Positions 1 through 6,711 of a stretch of DNA of 12,124 nucleotides are shown piece by piece. Under the pieces are notes generated by a model. The model was given only the letters and a program-made list of their open reading frames with translations, was not told the DNA's origin and ran no database searches. This DNA is from Alphaproteobacteria bacterium (lineage in GTDB: Bacteria > Pseudomonadota > Alphaproteobacteria > UBA8366). Position 1 is the first letter of the stretch, and each line of letters begins with the position of its first letter. Both the position numbers and the translations under genes were made by a program. Where the stretch lies: NCBI GenBank assembly GCA_029861675.1, contig JAOTYV010000130.1, forward strand, positions 1-12,124. Reading direction: 5' to 3'.

Positions 1-1213
1 CGAGCGCCGGATCCTTGCGCGCTGGGCGCTCAAGGAGGAACAGCCGAAGGTCGCCTACGCGATCGTCCGCGGCCATGGCCAAACCGGCGGGGAATATTAC
101 GCCGAAGCAGAATGGCTGGCCGGCTGGATTGCGCTTCGCTGGCTCGATAAGCCGGAGGCGGCATTGTCGCATTTCCAGAAAATGTTCGACCGGGTGAGCT
201 ATCCCGTCAGCCGGTCGCGCGGCGCCTATTGGCTGGCGCGCACCCACGAGACGCTCGAACACGACACCTTGGCCACCGCCTGGTACCGCCGCGCCGCCCA
301 GTACACCACCCGCTTCTATGGCCAGATCGCCACCGGCCATCTGTTGCGGAGCGAACGGCCGCAACCGCCGATCGAACCGGATCCCGCGGAAGGTGACGTC
401 CAGCGGTTCGACCGGCAGGAGTTGGTGCGCGTTATCCGCGGTCTTGGCGCACTCGGCCGGCATGTGGAGGTGAAACCGTTCCTCTTGCGCCTGTCGCGCA
501 AGGCGCGGACCGCCGCCGAATGGAGCCTTACCGCCCGGCTCGCCCAGGAAGTCGGCCGCCACGACGTCAGCGTAACGGTGGCCAAACGCGCCATGCGCCA
601 AGGCATCGTGCTGTCGGATACGGGGTATCCGGCGGTGACACAGACAGGCGCCAAGGCAACGAAATTACCCAACCCGGCGCTGGTCTATGCGGTCGTCCGT
701 CAGGAAAGCGCATTCGACGTGAAGGCGATCAGCCGCGCCGGCGCGCGCGGCCTGATGCAGCTGATGCCGCGCACCGCGCTCCAGGTCGCCCGGCGGCTGC
801 GGGTACCCTATTCGCGCCGCCGCCTGACCCGCGACCCGCACTATAACTTGCGGCTCGGCCAAGCATATCTAACTGATATTCTTGAGGATTATGACGGGTC
901 GCTCATTCTCGCGCTGGCCGGATACAATGCGGGCCCGCTGCGGGTCGAGCGCTGGCTCCGGCGCTATGGCGACCCGGGGCCCAACATTTATGCGGCAATC
1001 GACTGGATCGAATCGATCCCGTTCACCGAAACCCGAAACTACGTGCAACGGGTGCTGGAAAATCTCATTGTTTACCGTCGACGTGAAAACGGTCTAGATA
1101 TGGCCCTCACGCTCGCCGAAATCGAACCGGGCCCTTACAAGGGCTCGGCCGGCCCGCAACGGCCGGTTACCGATAGCGGCGCAGACGACGGAGAGGATTT
1201 TGCCGGACCCTAA
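1..1213 (+). CDS. slt: Soluble lytic murein transglycosylase, Slt type (5' end outside the window)
   Basis: This is a periplasmic enzyme that cleaves the MurNAc-GlcNAc bond of peptidoglycan, forming 1,6-anhydro ends. The open frame runs from base 2 without a stop, so the N-terminus, including any signal peptide, lies to the left; 403 residues are visible. The first ~200 residues are helical and rich in Trp, Ala and Arg, like the superhelical U-domain of Slt70. The C-terminal SLT domain follows. Its catalytic Glu is in RQESAF (codon at 704-706), and it carries GLMQLMP, AGYNAGP and the late family motif around ETRNYVQRVLENL. An internal TTG at 164 could be taken for a start, but coding sequence clearly continues upstream. 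The end overlaps the haloacid dehalogenase start by 14 bases. The family call is firm; the exact Slt subtype is inferred. Confidence 0.93.
   Translation, partial: ERRILARWALKEEQPKVAYAIVRGHGQTGGEYYAEAEWLAGWIALRWLDKPEAALSHFQKMFDRVSYPVSRSRGAYWLARTHETLEHDTLATAWYRRAAQYTTRFYGQIATGHLLRSERPQPPIEPDPAEGDVQRFDRQELVRVIRGLGALGRHVEVKPFLLRLSRKARTAAEWSLTARLAQEVGRHDVSVTVAKRAMRQGIVLSDTGYPAVTQTGAKATKLPNPALVYAVVRQESAFDVKAISRAGARGLMQLMPRTALQVARRLRVPYSRRRLTRDPHYNLRLGQAYLTDILEDYDGSLILALAGYNAGPLRVERWLRRYGDPGPNIYAAIDWIESIPFTETRNYVQRVLENLIVYRRRENGLDMALTLAEIEPGPYKGSAGPQRPVTDSGADDGEDFAGP
1190..1197 (+). promoter_or_regulatory. Ribosome binding site deciding a TTG start
   Basis: GGAGAGGA lies inside the last codons of the transglycosylase gene. 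Its GGAG core ends 6 bases before a TTG at 1200, which supports TTG as the start of the dehalogenase and indicates translation from a shared mRNA. Confidence 0.6.
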
Positions 1214-1892
1214 GCTCGCACAAGTGCAGGCCTGCGTCTTTGACGCCTATGGGACCCTGTTCGACGTATTCTCCGTGGCGGATGGCGTTCGCCAGGCGGT
1301 CGGCGACAAGGCCGACACGGTCACCGCCATGTGGCGTCAAAAACAGCTTGAATACACGTGGCTGCGCAGCCTGATGGGCGCCCATGTCGATTTCTGGCAA
1401 GTCACCCGCGACGGGCTGGATTTTGCGCTCGACGCCGCGGGCCACAGCGATCCGGCGACCGGCGACGCGTTGATGCAGCTCTATCTCAGCCTCGCCACCT
1501 ATCCGGAGGTCGTGCCACTGCTGACCACGCTCAAGGAAGGCGGCATGGCGCGCGCGATCCTATCGAATGGCGCGCCGGAAATGCTCAATGCCGCGGTCGG
1601 TTCGGCCGGTCTCGACGGACTGCTCGACGCGGTGCTGTCGATCGAGGACGCAGGCATCTACAAGCCCGCCCCGGTGGTCTACCAGCTTGCGGTCGACCGT
1701 CTGAAGGTGCCGCCACAGAATATCTGCTTCTTGTCGTCAAATGCGTGGGACGTGGCCGGCGCGGCGCATTTCGGATTCAACGTCATCTGGGTAAACCGGT
1801 TCGGTCAGGTGCGCGAAAGGCTGCCCGGCACGCCGTTGGCGGAGCTCACATCGCTCGAAACATTACCCGCGCTTCTCGGGATGACCGTTTGA
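1200..1892 (+). CDS. Type II (S)-2-haloacid dehalogenase, HAD superfamily
   Basis: The predicted reaction is hydrolysis of (S)-2-haloacids to (R)-2-hydroxyacids in the cytoplasm through an aspartyl-ester intermediate. The 230-residue length is typical. The residues known from characterised L-2-haloacid dehalogenases are all present: nucleophile Asp15 and Thr19 in FDAYGTLFD, halide-binding Arg46, Ser122-Asn123 in LSNG, Lys155 in YKPAP, Tyr161, and Ser179/Asn181/Asp184 in FLSSNAWD. The start is TTG at 1200 with a good ribosome site; a later GTG would leave too little before the first HAD motif. It overlaps the transglycosylase by 14 bases and is followed after 8 bases by an alpha/beta hydrolase. 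Complete catalytic residues argue for a true dehalogenase, though the physiological substrate may be another 2-substituted acid. Confidence 0.9.
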   Translation: MPDPKLAQVQACVFDAYGTLFDVFSVADGVRQAVGDKADTVTAMWRQKQLEYTWLRSLMGAHVDFWQVTRDGLDFALDAAGHSDPATGDALMQLYLSLATYPEVVPLLTTLKEGGMARAILSNGAPEMLNAAVGSAGLDGLLDAVLSIEDAGIYKPAPVVYQLAVDRLKVPPQNICFLSSNAWDVAGAAHFGFNVIWVNRFGQVRERLPGTPLAELTSLETLPALLGMTV

Positions 1893-1900
1893 CGGCCGAT

Positions 1901-2746
1901 ATGGTGTATCGCGAACGCCGCTTCACCGCTCAGGACGGATTATCGTTGTATTTCCGGGACTACGAGGCGCCGGACGCGACGCGAACACCGGTCCTCTGCC
2001 TGCCGGGCATGGCGCGCAATTCCAAGGATTTTCATCGCCTTGCGATGCGGCTGATGCCGGAGCGGCGAGTCATTGCCGTAGATTACCGCGGCCGCGGCCA
2101 GTCGGACTACGATCCCAACCCGATGAATTACCATCCGGCCACCTACCTCGGCGACATCGCCCATTTGATCGCAGCTACCGGGCTGCACCGGGTCATCGTG
2201 ATCGGCACCTCGATGGGCGGCCTACTCGCAACCGGCCTGGGCGCGATGGCGCCCACAGTGCTCGCAGGCGTGGTCGTCAACGATATCGGACCGGACATCG
2301 ACGCCGGAGGTACTGACCGTATTATAAACTACGTCGGGCGTGACGATCCGCAACCGGACTGGAAGCACGCGGTGGCACGGTTCAAGGAGCTTTTCCCCAC
2401 GCTATCCTTCACCGACGAGGGACAGTGGCGCGAGGGGGCCGAGGCGACTTGGCGCGAGCACGAGGACGGCATGCTGCATTTCGACTGGGATATCCGGATC
2501 GTCGAGCCGATGAAGCGGAACCAGCCGCTGCCGGATCTGTGGGCGCTGTTCCGATCGGTGCGCGACGTACCGATGCTGGCATTCCGCGGCGGCGTCAGCG
2601 ATGTCCTGTCCCAGGCGACCTTCGACCGGATGGCCGTTGAACATCCCGGCCTGCAACGGGTGTGTCTCGAGGGCGTCGGCCACGTGCCGTCGCTCACCGA
2701 ACCCGAATCCACCGAGGCGCTGGACCGCTTCCTGGAAAAACTATAA
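1901..2746 (+). CDS. Alpha/beta hydrolase
   Basis: This is a 281-residue cytoplasmic alpha/beta-hydrolase-fold protein. The visible parts are the oxyanion loop LPGMARNS near residue 34 (PG in place of the common HG), DYRGRGQSD near 61, the nucleophile elbow GTSMGG with Ser104, a cap region at about 130-215, Asp234 in RGGVSD, and His261 in GVGHVPSL. The catalytic triad is therefore complete. The family includes esterases, C-C bond hydrolases, lactonases and epoxide/haloalkane hydrolases, and the sequence does not decide between them. The open frame extends far upstream over the dehalogenase gene, but that part is a shadow. ATG at 1901 is preferred; TTG at 1889 (overlapping the upstream stop by 4 bases) is an alternative adding four residues. 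It is probably the last gene of the slt-dehalogenase transcript. Confidence 0.88.
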   Translation: MVYRERRFTAQDGLSLYFRDYEAPDATRTPVLCLPGMARNSKDFHRLAMRLMPERRVIAVDYRGRGQSDYDPNPMNYHPATYLGDIAHLIAATGLHRVIVIGTSMGGLLATGLGAMAPTVLAGVVVNDIGPDIDAGGTDRIINYVGRDDPQPDWKHAVARFKELFPTLSFTDEGQWREGAEATWREHEDGMLHFDWDIRIVEPMKRNQPLPDLWALFRSVRDVPMLAFRGGVSDVLSQATFDRMAVEHPGLQRVCLEGVGHVPSLTEPESTEALDRFLEKL

Positions 2747-2770
2747 CGGCCGCCCAAGGCGACCGTTATA
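2736..2770 (-). terminator. Rho-independent terminator of the lmdC-bactofilin operon
   Basis: An inverted repeat pairs TATAACGG (2742-2749) with CCGTTATA (2763-2770) and CGCC (2751-2754) with GGCG (2758-2761), around a CAA loop and with one C/A mismatch: 12 base pairs. Read on the minus strand it is followed by G then five T residues (2741-2736), the classic terminator form, about 48 bases past the bactofilin stop. On the plus strand no T-run follows, although the hairpin includes the hydrolase stop codon and may still affect that mRNA's 3' end. Confidence 0.8.
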
Positions 2771-2817
2771 TGTGTGACACCTAAAGCGGCATCACGAAGC
2801 GATTAATGCCGTAAGGC

Positions 2818-3348
2818 TCAGGCTTTGGGGCCCGCCGACAGGGCCGCCTTGGCTGGGGCGCTGCCATCGGATGATCCGCCACCGACAACCAAATTGGGGC
2901 CCGTGGGCTCCTTGCTGTCCGCACCGGAGGTGCGCTTGAGATTGTCGACGTGGCGGCACAGACCCTGCACGAACGCACCCGCCTCGATGGACAGGCTTTC
3001 GTGCACGATATCGCCGGTCACCTTGGCCGAGCGCGCGAGCTCGACCATTTTGCCGTTGATCTGTCCCTTGACGGTCCCGGCCACGTGTACCGTGTCCGCT
3101 TCGATCGAGCCGCTGACCACCGCATGTTCACCAACCGTAACGGTGGTGCTGCGGACATCGCCCTCGACCATGCCGTCGATCTGGATATCGCCCTCGGATT
3201 CGAGGTCCCCCGTCACCCGCAAGTTGGCGCTGACGATCGAAGGTACGACGCCGGCAGACGACACCTTGGGAGGTGACACGACGGGCTTTACCGCGCTACT
3301 GCCGCTATTCGATTGTGACTTGCTGCTACTACTGTTCTTTGAAAACAT
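2818..3348 (-). CDS. bacA: Bactofilin (polymer-forming cytoskeletal protein)
   Basis: Bactofilins assemble without nucleotides into beta-helical filaments, often on the inner face of the cytoplasmic membrane, and localise cell-wall enzymes. This 176-residue protein has a Ser-rich flexible N-tail (1-35), a bactofilin core at about 36-133 with repeating short beta segments spaced by Gly (VTGDLESEGDIQIDG, VEGDV, VSGSI, VKGQI, VTGDI), and a disordered Gly/Ser/Ala/Pro tail. ATG at 3348 is chosen because it starts MFSKN, typical for the family, has an AGG-rich stretch just upstream, and because longer versions would run deep into the upstream gene. It overlaps the M23 peptidase by 20 bases, so the two are probably translationally coupled. 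The symbol follows bactofilin usage and is not the undecaprenyl-pyrophosphatase BacA. Confidence 0.93.
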   Translation of the reverse strand: MFSKNSSSSKSQSNSGSSAVKPVVSPPKVSSAGVVPSIVSANLRVTGDLESEGDIQIDGMVEGDVRSTTVTVGEHAVVSGSIEADTVHVAGTVKGQINGKMVELARSAKVTGDIVHESLSIEAGAFVQGLCRHVDNLKRTSGADSKEPTGPNLVVGGGSSDGSAPAKAALSAGPKA

Positions 3349-4939
3349 ACCGACCTGCCTTGATGAAGCGTGCTGGGTTAAGTGGCTTCCCGTCGAAGCG
3401 GACTTCATAGTGAACATGCGGTCCGGTGCTCCGACCGGTACTACCGAGAAGCGCAACCTTGTGCCGGTGCCCTACTTCCTGCCCCCTCTTGACGAGAACT
3501 TTAAGCAGATGACCGTAACGGGTACGAACGCCGTAACCGTGATCGATCTCCACCATCTTCCCGTATCGCCCTTTACGTCCCGCGAAAACCACGCGGCCGG
3601 GCGCTGTAGAGTAAATCCCCGCGCCGCGCCATCCCGCCAGGTCAACGCCATAGTGCATTGCCCGTTTCTTTGTAAAGGGATCGCGGCGAAGACCAAAATC
3701 GCTGGCCTGATGATAATAATCGACCGGCGAAATCAGCGGAATGCTCTGCAGCAACTGCCGCAGCCCCGCCCACCGGGTTAGCCGGTTGTCGATTTCCGAA
3801 ACGCTGCCCGGCAAACCGGCCATTTCATCGCCGCTCGCGACTTCGACGAGAGGGCCACCCTGCCCATGCGCCGGTTTGGTCGCCCGCGCCAACACCTCGT
3901 TCAAGTCCAAGCCGGTCATCGTGATCAGCCGTTCGGCCGATTCGATATTTTTGACCGTGCGCTCGCCCAGCCGATCGAGAACATTGCCCTGCGCGGCGTG
4001 CAGATCGTTCAACCGCTCCAGCAATGCCACGGTGCGGTTGCGCAGCTTCAGCGTCGGGCCGTCGTGAATGTTGCCGTTCAACTCGTCGCCGCCATCCGTG
4101 ACCATGGCCACTTGCGTGTTGCCGTCGGCGCCGGTGGTCTTTTCGAGTTTGTCGAGAACCTTGTTCAGGTCCAGTTCAGCGTGTTCCGCGCGTGCCTTGG
4201 CGTCCTTGATGCCATGCTCCAGCGACGCAACCCGTTCATTAAGCTGTTCACGCTGTTCAACCACCTTGCCGTGGTCGGAGCGGCTTTCGGAAAGGCTGTC
4301 GGCCAGTTCGGTAACCCGGCGCTCGAGATAGGCGCTCTCGGTCCTCGATTTGATAAGGAATTCCTCTAGCTCGGCAACCCGCTCGCGCAATTTGGTGCGC
4401 GTCTTGATGATGTTGTTCCGTTCGTCGCCGGCGAGTTTGAGTTCGGTTTTGATCTTCAGCAGAGACCCTTCCAACAGCGAGTTGGTCTCTGTCATGACCT
4501 GCACTTTTTTGTCGATGTCCTGGAGATGTTCGCGGAGATCCCCATCAGCGGTATTTGCCTGCCCCGACAGCGGTTGCCGGAGTTTGGCAACTTTCTTGTT
4601 GTCCAGCTTGACCACGTTGCCGACCTGCTCAAGCAGGCTTTCCTGACTATCGCGCAAATTGGACGTAACGGTTGCGACTTTCTTCTGATATCTCAGGACT
4701 TCTTCGAATAAGTCCTCATAGGCCACTCGCGCTTCGCGGATTTCGTCATTCTTGACATGAATGATGCCGCTCTTGACGGTCGACATCAGCGTCATGCCGA
4801 TGCCCCATACGCCGATCGCAACCGCAATCATGAAAGCGCTCATCTGAAGCCGACGCGTCAGCGGAAGGAAATGAACCCGACCCTGCGATCGAAGAATTAA
4901 TTCGCGCTCGCGGAATAGTTCGTCGAAGAATTCGATCAT
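3329..4939 (-). CDS. lmdC: Membrane-anchored M23 (LytM) metallopeptidase, LmdC-like
   Basis: This is a predicted peptidoglycan DD-endopeptidase, anchored in the inner membrane with its catalytic domain in the periplasm. Of 536 residues, 1-32 are a charged cytoplasmic tail (FRERELILRSQGRV), about 33-55 one transmembrane helix, about 65-350 long coiled coil, and about 405-525 the LytM domain. Zinc-site residues are visible: His429 and Asp433 (MHYGVDLAG), His477 (RYGHL), His508 and His510 (GPHVHYEV), so the enzyme should be active. From family knowledge, LmdC-type proteins sit beside bactofilin genes and bind the bactofilin through this N-terminal tail; the gene order here matches. ATG at 4939 is preferred because it begins directly at that tail, although no strong ribosome site is visible; an in-frame ATG at 5005 would add 22 unlikely residues. 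Confidence 0.9.
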   Translation of the reverse strand: MIEFFDELFRERELILRSQGRVHFLPLTRRLQMSAFMIAVAIGVWGIGMTLMSTVKSGIIHVKNDEIREARVAYEDLFEEVLRYQKKVATVTSNLRDSQESLLEQVGNVVKLDNKKVAKLRQPLSGQANTADGDLREHLQDIDKKVQVMTETNSLLEGSLLKIKTELKLAGDERNNIIKTRTKLRERVAELEEFLIKSRTESAYLERRVTELADSLSESRSDHGKVVEQREQLNERVASLEHGIKDAKARAEHAELDLNKVLDKLEKTTGADGNTQVAMVTDGGDELNGNIHDGPTLKLRNRTVALLERLNDLHAAQGNVLDRLGERTVKNIESAERLITMTGLDLNEVLARATKPAHGQGGPLVEVASGDEMAGLPGSVSEIDNRLTRWAGLRQLLQSIPLISPVDYYHQASDFGLRRDPFTKKRAMHYGVDLAGWRGAGIYSTAPGRVVFAGRKGRYGKMVEIDHGYGVRTRYGHLLKVLVKRGQEVGHRHKVALLGSTGRSTGPHVHYEVRFDGKPLNPARFIKAGRYVFKEQ

Positions 4940-5281
4940 TTGTTTGCCGTCATAAATTAAAATGCACCCAGCACGGCAAACCGGCTGTTGGCGCGACCAA
5001 CCCAAAAGTATAAGTGTGCATCAGGTGGGCATTGAGTCGTCCCAACCAGCCAACGCGAAACATACACTTTTTCTTTTTGAACTCGACTACTCCTCATTCT
5101 CCCTCGCAAAAATCCGACGCTAAATCCCAAATTGCGCCAAATTTTCCCCCGCATGTTCTGTTGGCGAAGTTATCGACTGACTGCCGCCAATACAAGCTCC
5201 ACTCAAGAACTAAACTTAAGAGATCAATTCCTAATTTTCGGTATACTTGTGACCGGCAAGGCCAGTCTTGACGTATTTACC

Positions 5282-5296
5282 TTAATGAAGGGTTAA
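5282..5296. promoter_or_regulatory. Putative CtrA binding box TTAA-N7-TTAA
   Basis: TTAA at 5282-5285 and TTAA at 5293-5296 are separated by exactly seven bases, which is the full recognition pattern of the alphaproteobacterial cell-cycle regulator CtrA. It lies about 340 bases upstream of the lmdC start, in the shared upstream region. Binding is inferred, and the distance means it may control a plus-strand transcript instead. Confidence 0.4.
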
Positions 5297-5363
5297 TTCG
5301 AATGCGGACTGCCGGAAGTGCCCCGTCCAACCGGCGCTAAACCTAAATCATCCCATAAAAAAC

Positions 5364-5522
5364 AAAGAGGTAGTGGCGGCGCGAAAGAATGGGGAATATA
5401 TCGAGGCAGGATTGGATTGGGCGGCCGCCGCGCCGGCATCGGTCGACGCAATCGGCGGATGCGGATCCAATTTCGATAAACTTTAGATTTGCCACGATCG
5501 AGTTAAGTCGCACTACCTCTTT
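5364..5522. repeat. Nested imperfect inverted repeat, 159 bp
   Basis: Four complementary segment pairs share nearly one centre (about 5441-5443). They are AAAGAGGTAGTG at 5364-5375 with CACTACCTCTTT at 5511-5522 (12 of 12), TATCGA 5399-5404 with TCGATA 5473-5478, ATTGGAT 5411-5417 with ATCCAAT 5465-5471, and CCGCCG 5425-5430 with CGGCGG 5453-5458. The intervening stretches differ in length (23 versus 32 bases in the outer arm). It could be a small MITE-like element with 12-bp terminal repeats or a long hairpin RNA. No flanking target duplication and no promoter/terminator pair are evident. Confidence 0.5.
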
Positions 5523-5591
5523 CGGGGCAACGACAGCGAATCGGATCGCCGGCCAGGAAGTGGGTTTTGACGAAAACCGCGACTCGGCGCG

Positions 5592-6017
5592 TTAACCTTG
5601 TACCCAAGGCAAACCACCGATTTTCCATCCGCCGACCGTGCCGCGATGTCCGGCGGCATCCTTGTCGCCCTCGAATCCTTGCGAGACGTTGTAGCAATGG
5701 CCGAAGCCGCGCGCCGTCAGGGCAATGGCCGCGGCGCGCGAGCGCTGCCCCGACCGGCATAGCAACAGCACGGTCTGTTCGGGCCGGATTCCATCGGCCA
5801 TGACATCCTCGACAAACCTATCGTTGAGATCATTGGCCGGAAATCGAAGCCACGAGATGCACAGGGTCTGCTTGCCGATCGACGTAAGGTCGGGCAGGCC
5901 GACGTACCGCCACTCCGCCTCGGTGCGAACATCGATCAGACAGGCGTCAGACTGATCCTGCAATATTTTCCACGCCGCAGGTGGATCGATATCGCCCGCA
6001 TAGGAATCATCGGTCAT
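5592..6017 (-). CDS. Single-domain rhodanese-like protein
   Basis: This 141-residue cytoplasmic protein has one rhodanese domain, predicted to carry a persulfide on its active-site Cys and act as a sulfurtransferase. The visible motifs are LIDVRTEAEW at residues 27-36 (an early signature), and the active loop CRSGQRS with Cys87 at the end of a hydrophobic strand (TVLLLC). The YNVSQGFEG segment follows, then a C-terminal GGWKIGGLPW motif common in stand-alone bacterial rhodaneses. No signal peptide is seen. It stands alone, divergent from the MarR gene 169 bases away; a GGGA sequence 12 bases before the ATG is a weak ribosome site. The sulfur donor and acceptor cannot be told from the sequence. 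Confidence 0.92.
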   Translation of the reverse strand: MTDDSYAGDIDPPAAWKILQDQSDACLIDVRTEAEWRYVGLPDLTSIGKQTLCISWLRFPANDLNDRFVEDVMADGIRPEQTVLLLCRSGQRSRAAAIALTARGFGHCYNVSQGFEGDKDAAGHRGTVGGWKIGGLPWVQG

Positions 6018-6118
6018 GGTCTGAAAATCCCTGTTTCGTCATTGCTCACGCAGCATTCCCAAATGGCAGATAACACAACCAATGCCTTGCCGACAGAGGC
6101 GAATTTGGAATTATTTGA

Positions 6119-6180
6119 AGCTTGCTAATTACAAGCCAGACATAAAATAGCTTGCTATCTATTAGCTAGCTTACTAAATT
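6119..6180 (+). promoter_or_regulatory. MarR-gene promoter and operator repeats, apparently leaderless
   Basis: TTGCTA (6152-6157), a 17-base spacer and TAAATT (6175-6180) form a plausible promoter whose start site would fall at or next to the ATG at 6187. No ribosome site precedes that ATG. Three direct repeats, AGCTTGCTA at 6119 and 6149 and AGCTTACTA at 6168, lie 30 and 19 bases apart. Two symmetric elements, ATAGC-TT-GCTAT (6147-6158) and a 16-bp imperfect palindrome (6162-6177), cover the -35 and -10. This fits an autoregulatory MarR operator; binding is inferred. Confidence 0.55.
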
Positions 6181-6186
6181 CATCCT

Positions 6187-6711
6187 ATGTCCACATTCAA
6201 TCTTGAGCGTAGTCTTGGGTTTCTACTCAACGACGTTTCGCGCCTGATGCGAAAGCGCTTCGACGAGCGCGCCCGCAACCTCGGACTGACCCGGGCTCAA
6301 TGGCGCGTGCTTGGCCATTTACGGCGGTACGAGGGCATTATGCAAAGCTCATTGGCCGAAATTCTTGAAGTTGAAACCGTCACGCTTGGCCGGCATATCG
6401 ACCGTCTCGAAGACGCCGGCTGGGTCGAACGGCGGCGCGACCCGGCGGATCGGCGCGTCTGGCGGCTTCATCTCGCCAAGAAATCGCAGCCGATAATTGA
6501 CCGCCTGAATTCACTGTCGATGGAGGTGCGGGAACACGCCCTCACCACCTTTTCGACCGAGGAACGGGACTGGCTTTTCGAGGCGCTGCAATTGATGAAG
6601 GACAACCTCGCCAACATGACCAACGGAGTTCCCATCGATCCTCCGGGCGAGCAAGATAATGAGATCGTGGTTTCCAACAGCAACAGCACCGAGCAACAAA
6701 ATGTCGACTAG
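6187..6711 (+). CDS. MarR-family transcriptional regulator
   Basis: This 174-residue winged-helix repressor has the N-terminal dimerisation helix LGFLLNDVSRLMRKRFDERA (9-28), then LGLTRAQWRVLGHL, and a recognition helix around VETVTLGRHIDRLE (62-75). A basic wing with the family signature DPADRRVWRLHL (85-96) and a C-terminal dimer helix complete the fold. The last ~25 residues are Asn/Ser-rich and probably disordered. MarR proteins usually repress their own operon and release DNA on binding aromatic or other small ligands, or on oxidation. The downstream EmrA-like gene begins within the last 11 bases, so the two are co-transcribed. The start at 6187 matches the family N-terminus, even though no ribosome site precedes it. 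Confidence 0.94.
   Translation: MSTFNLERSLGFLLNDVSRLMRKRFDERARNLGLTRAQWRVLGHLRRYEGIMQSSLAEILEVETVTLGRHIDRLEDAGWVERRRDPADRRVWRLHLAKKSQPIIDRLNSLSMEVREHALTTFSTEERDWLFEALQLMKDNLANMTNGVPIDPPGEQDNEIVVSNSNSTEQQNVD

Larger units (their letters stand above)
4940..5591. other. AT-richer gene-free region upstream of lmdC
   Basis: About 650 bases between the lmdC start and the rhodanese stop hold no convincing gene. Short open frames exist on both strands (for example 5389-5595 plus and 5097-4957 minus) but lack family resemblance or good start signals. The region contains a minus-strand -10-like TATACT at 5012-5007 with a poor -35, which could serve lmdC. It also holds a CtrA-type box at 5282-5296, a TTGACG -35-like element at 5268-5273 on the plus strand, a nested inverted repeat at 5364-5522, and a small perfect hairpin GGTTTT/AAAACC at 5563-5578 just after the rhodanese stop. 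Confidence 0.6.

Noticed and set aside
2825..3781. 318-codon plus-strand frame opposite bactofilin and lmdC
   Set aside because: It is the antisense shadow of two well-supported minus-strand genes and shows no domain.
4957..5097. 46-codon minus-strand frame ending 17 bases before lmdC, with GAGGGAGA before its ATG
   Set aside because: Could be a leader peptide, but the spacing is short and the sequence resembles no known protein; not enough to call a gene.
5135..5190. Three CGCCAA motifs (5135, 5161 inverted, 5185)
   Set aside because: Six-base words with uneven spacing; too short to support a binding array.
5563..5578. GGTTTT/AAAACC hairpin after the rhodanese stop
   Set aside because: The stem is weak and lacks a T-run, so it is not called as a terminator.
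5389..5595. 68-codon open frame on the plus strand
   Set aside because: No ribosome site, no recognisable family, composition unlike a folded protein, and it runs across the nested inverted repeat into the rhodanese stop.
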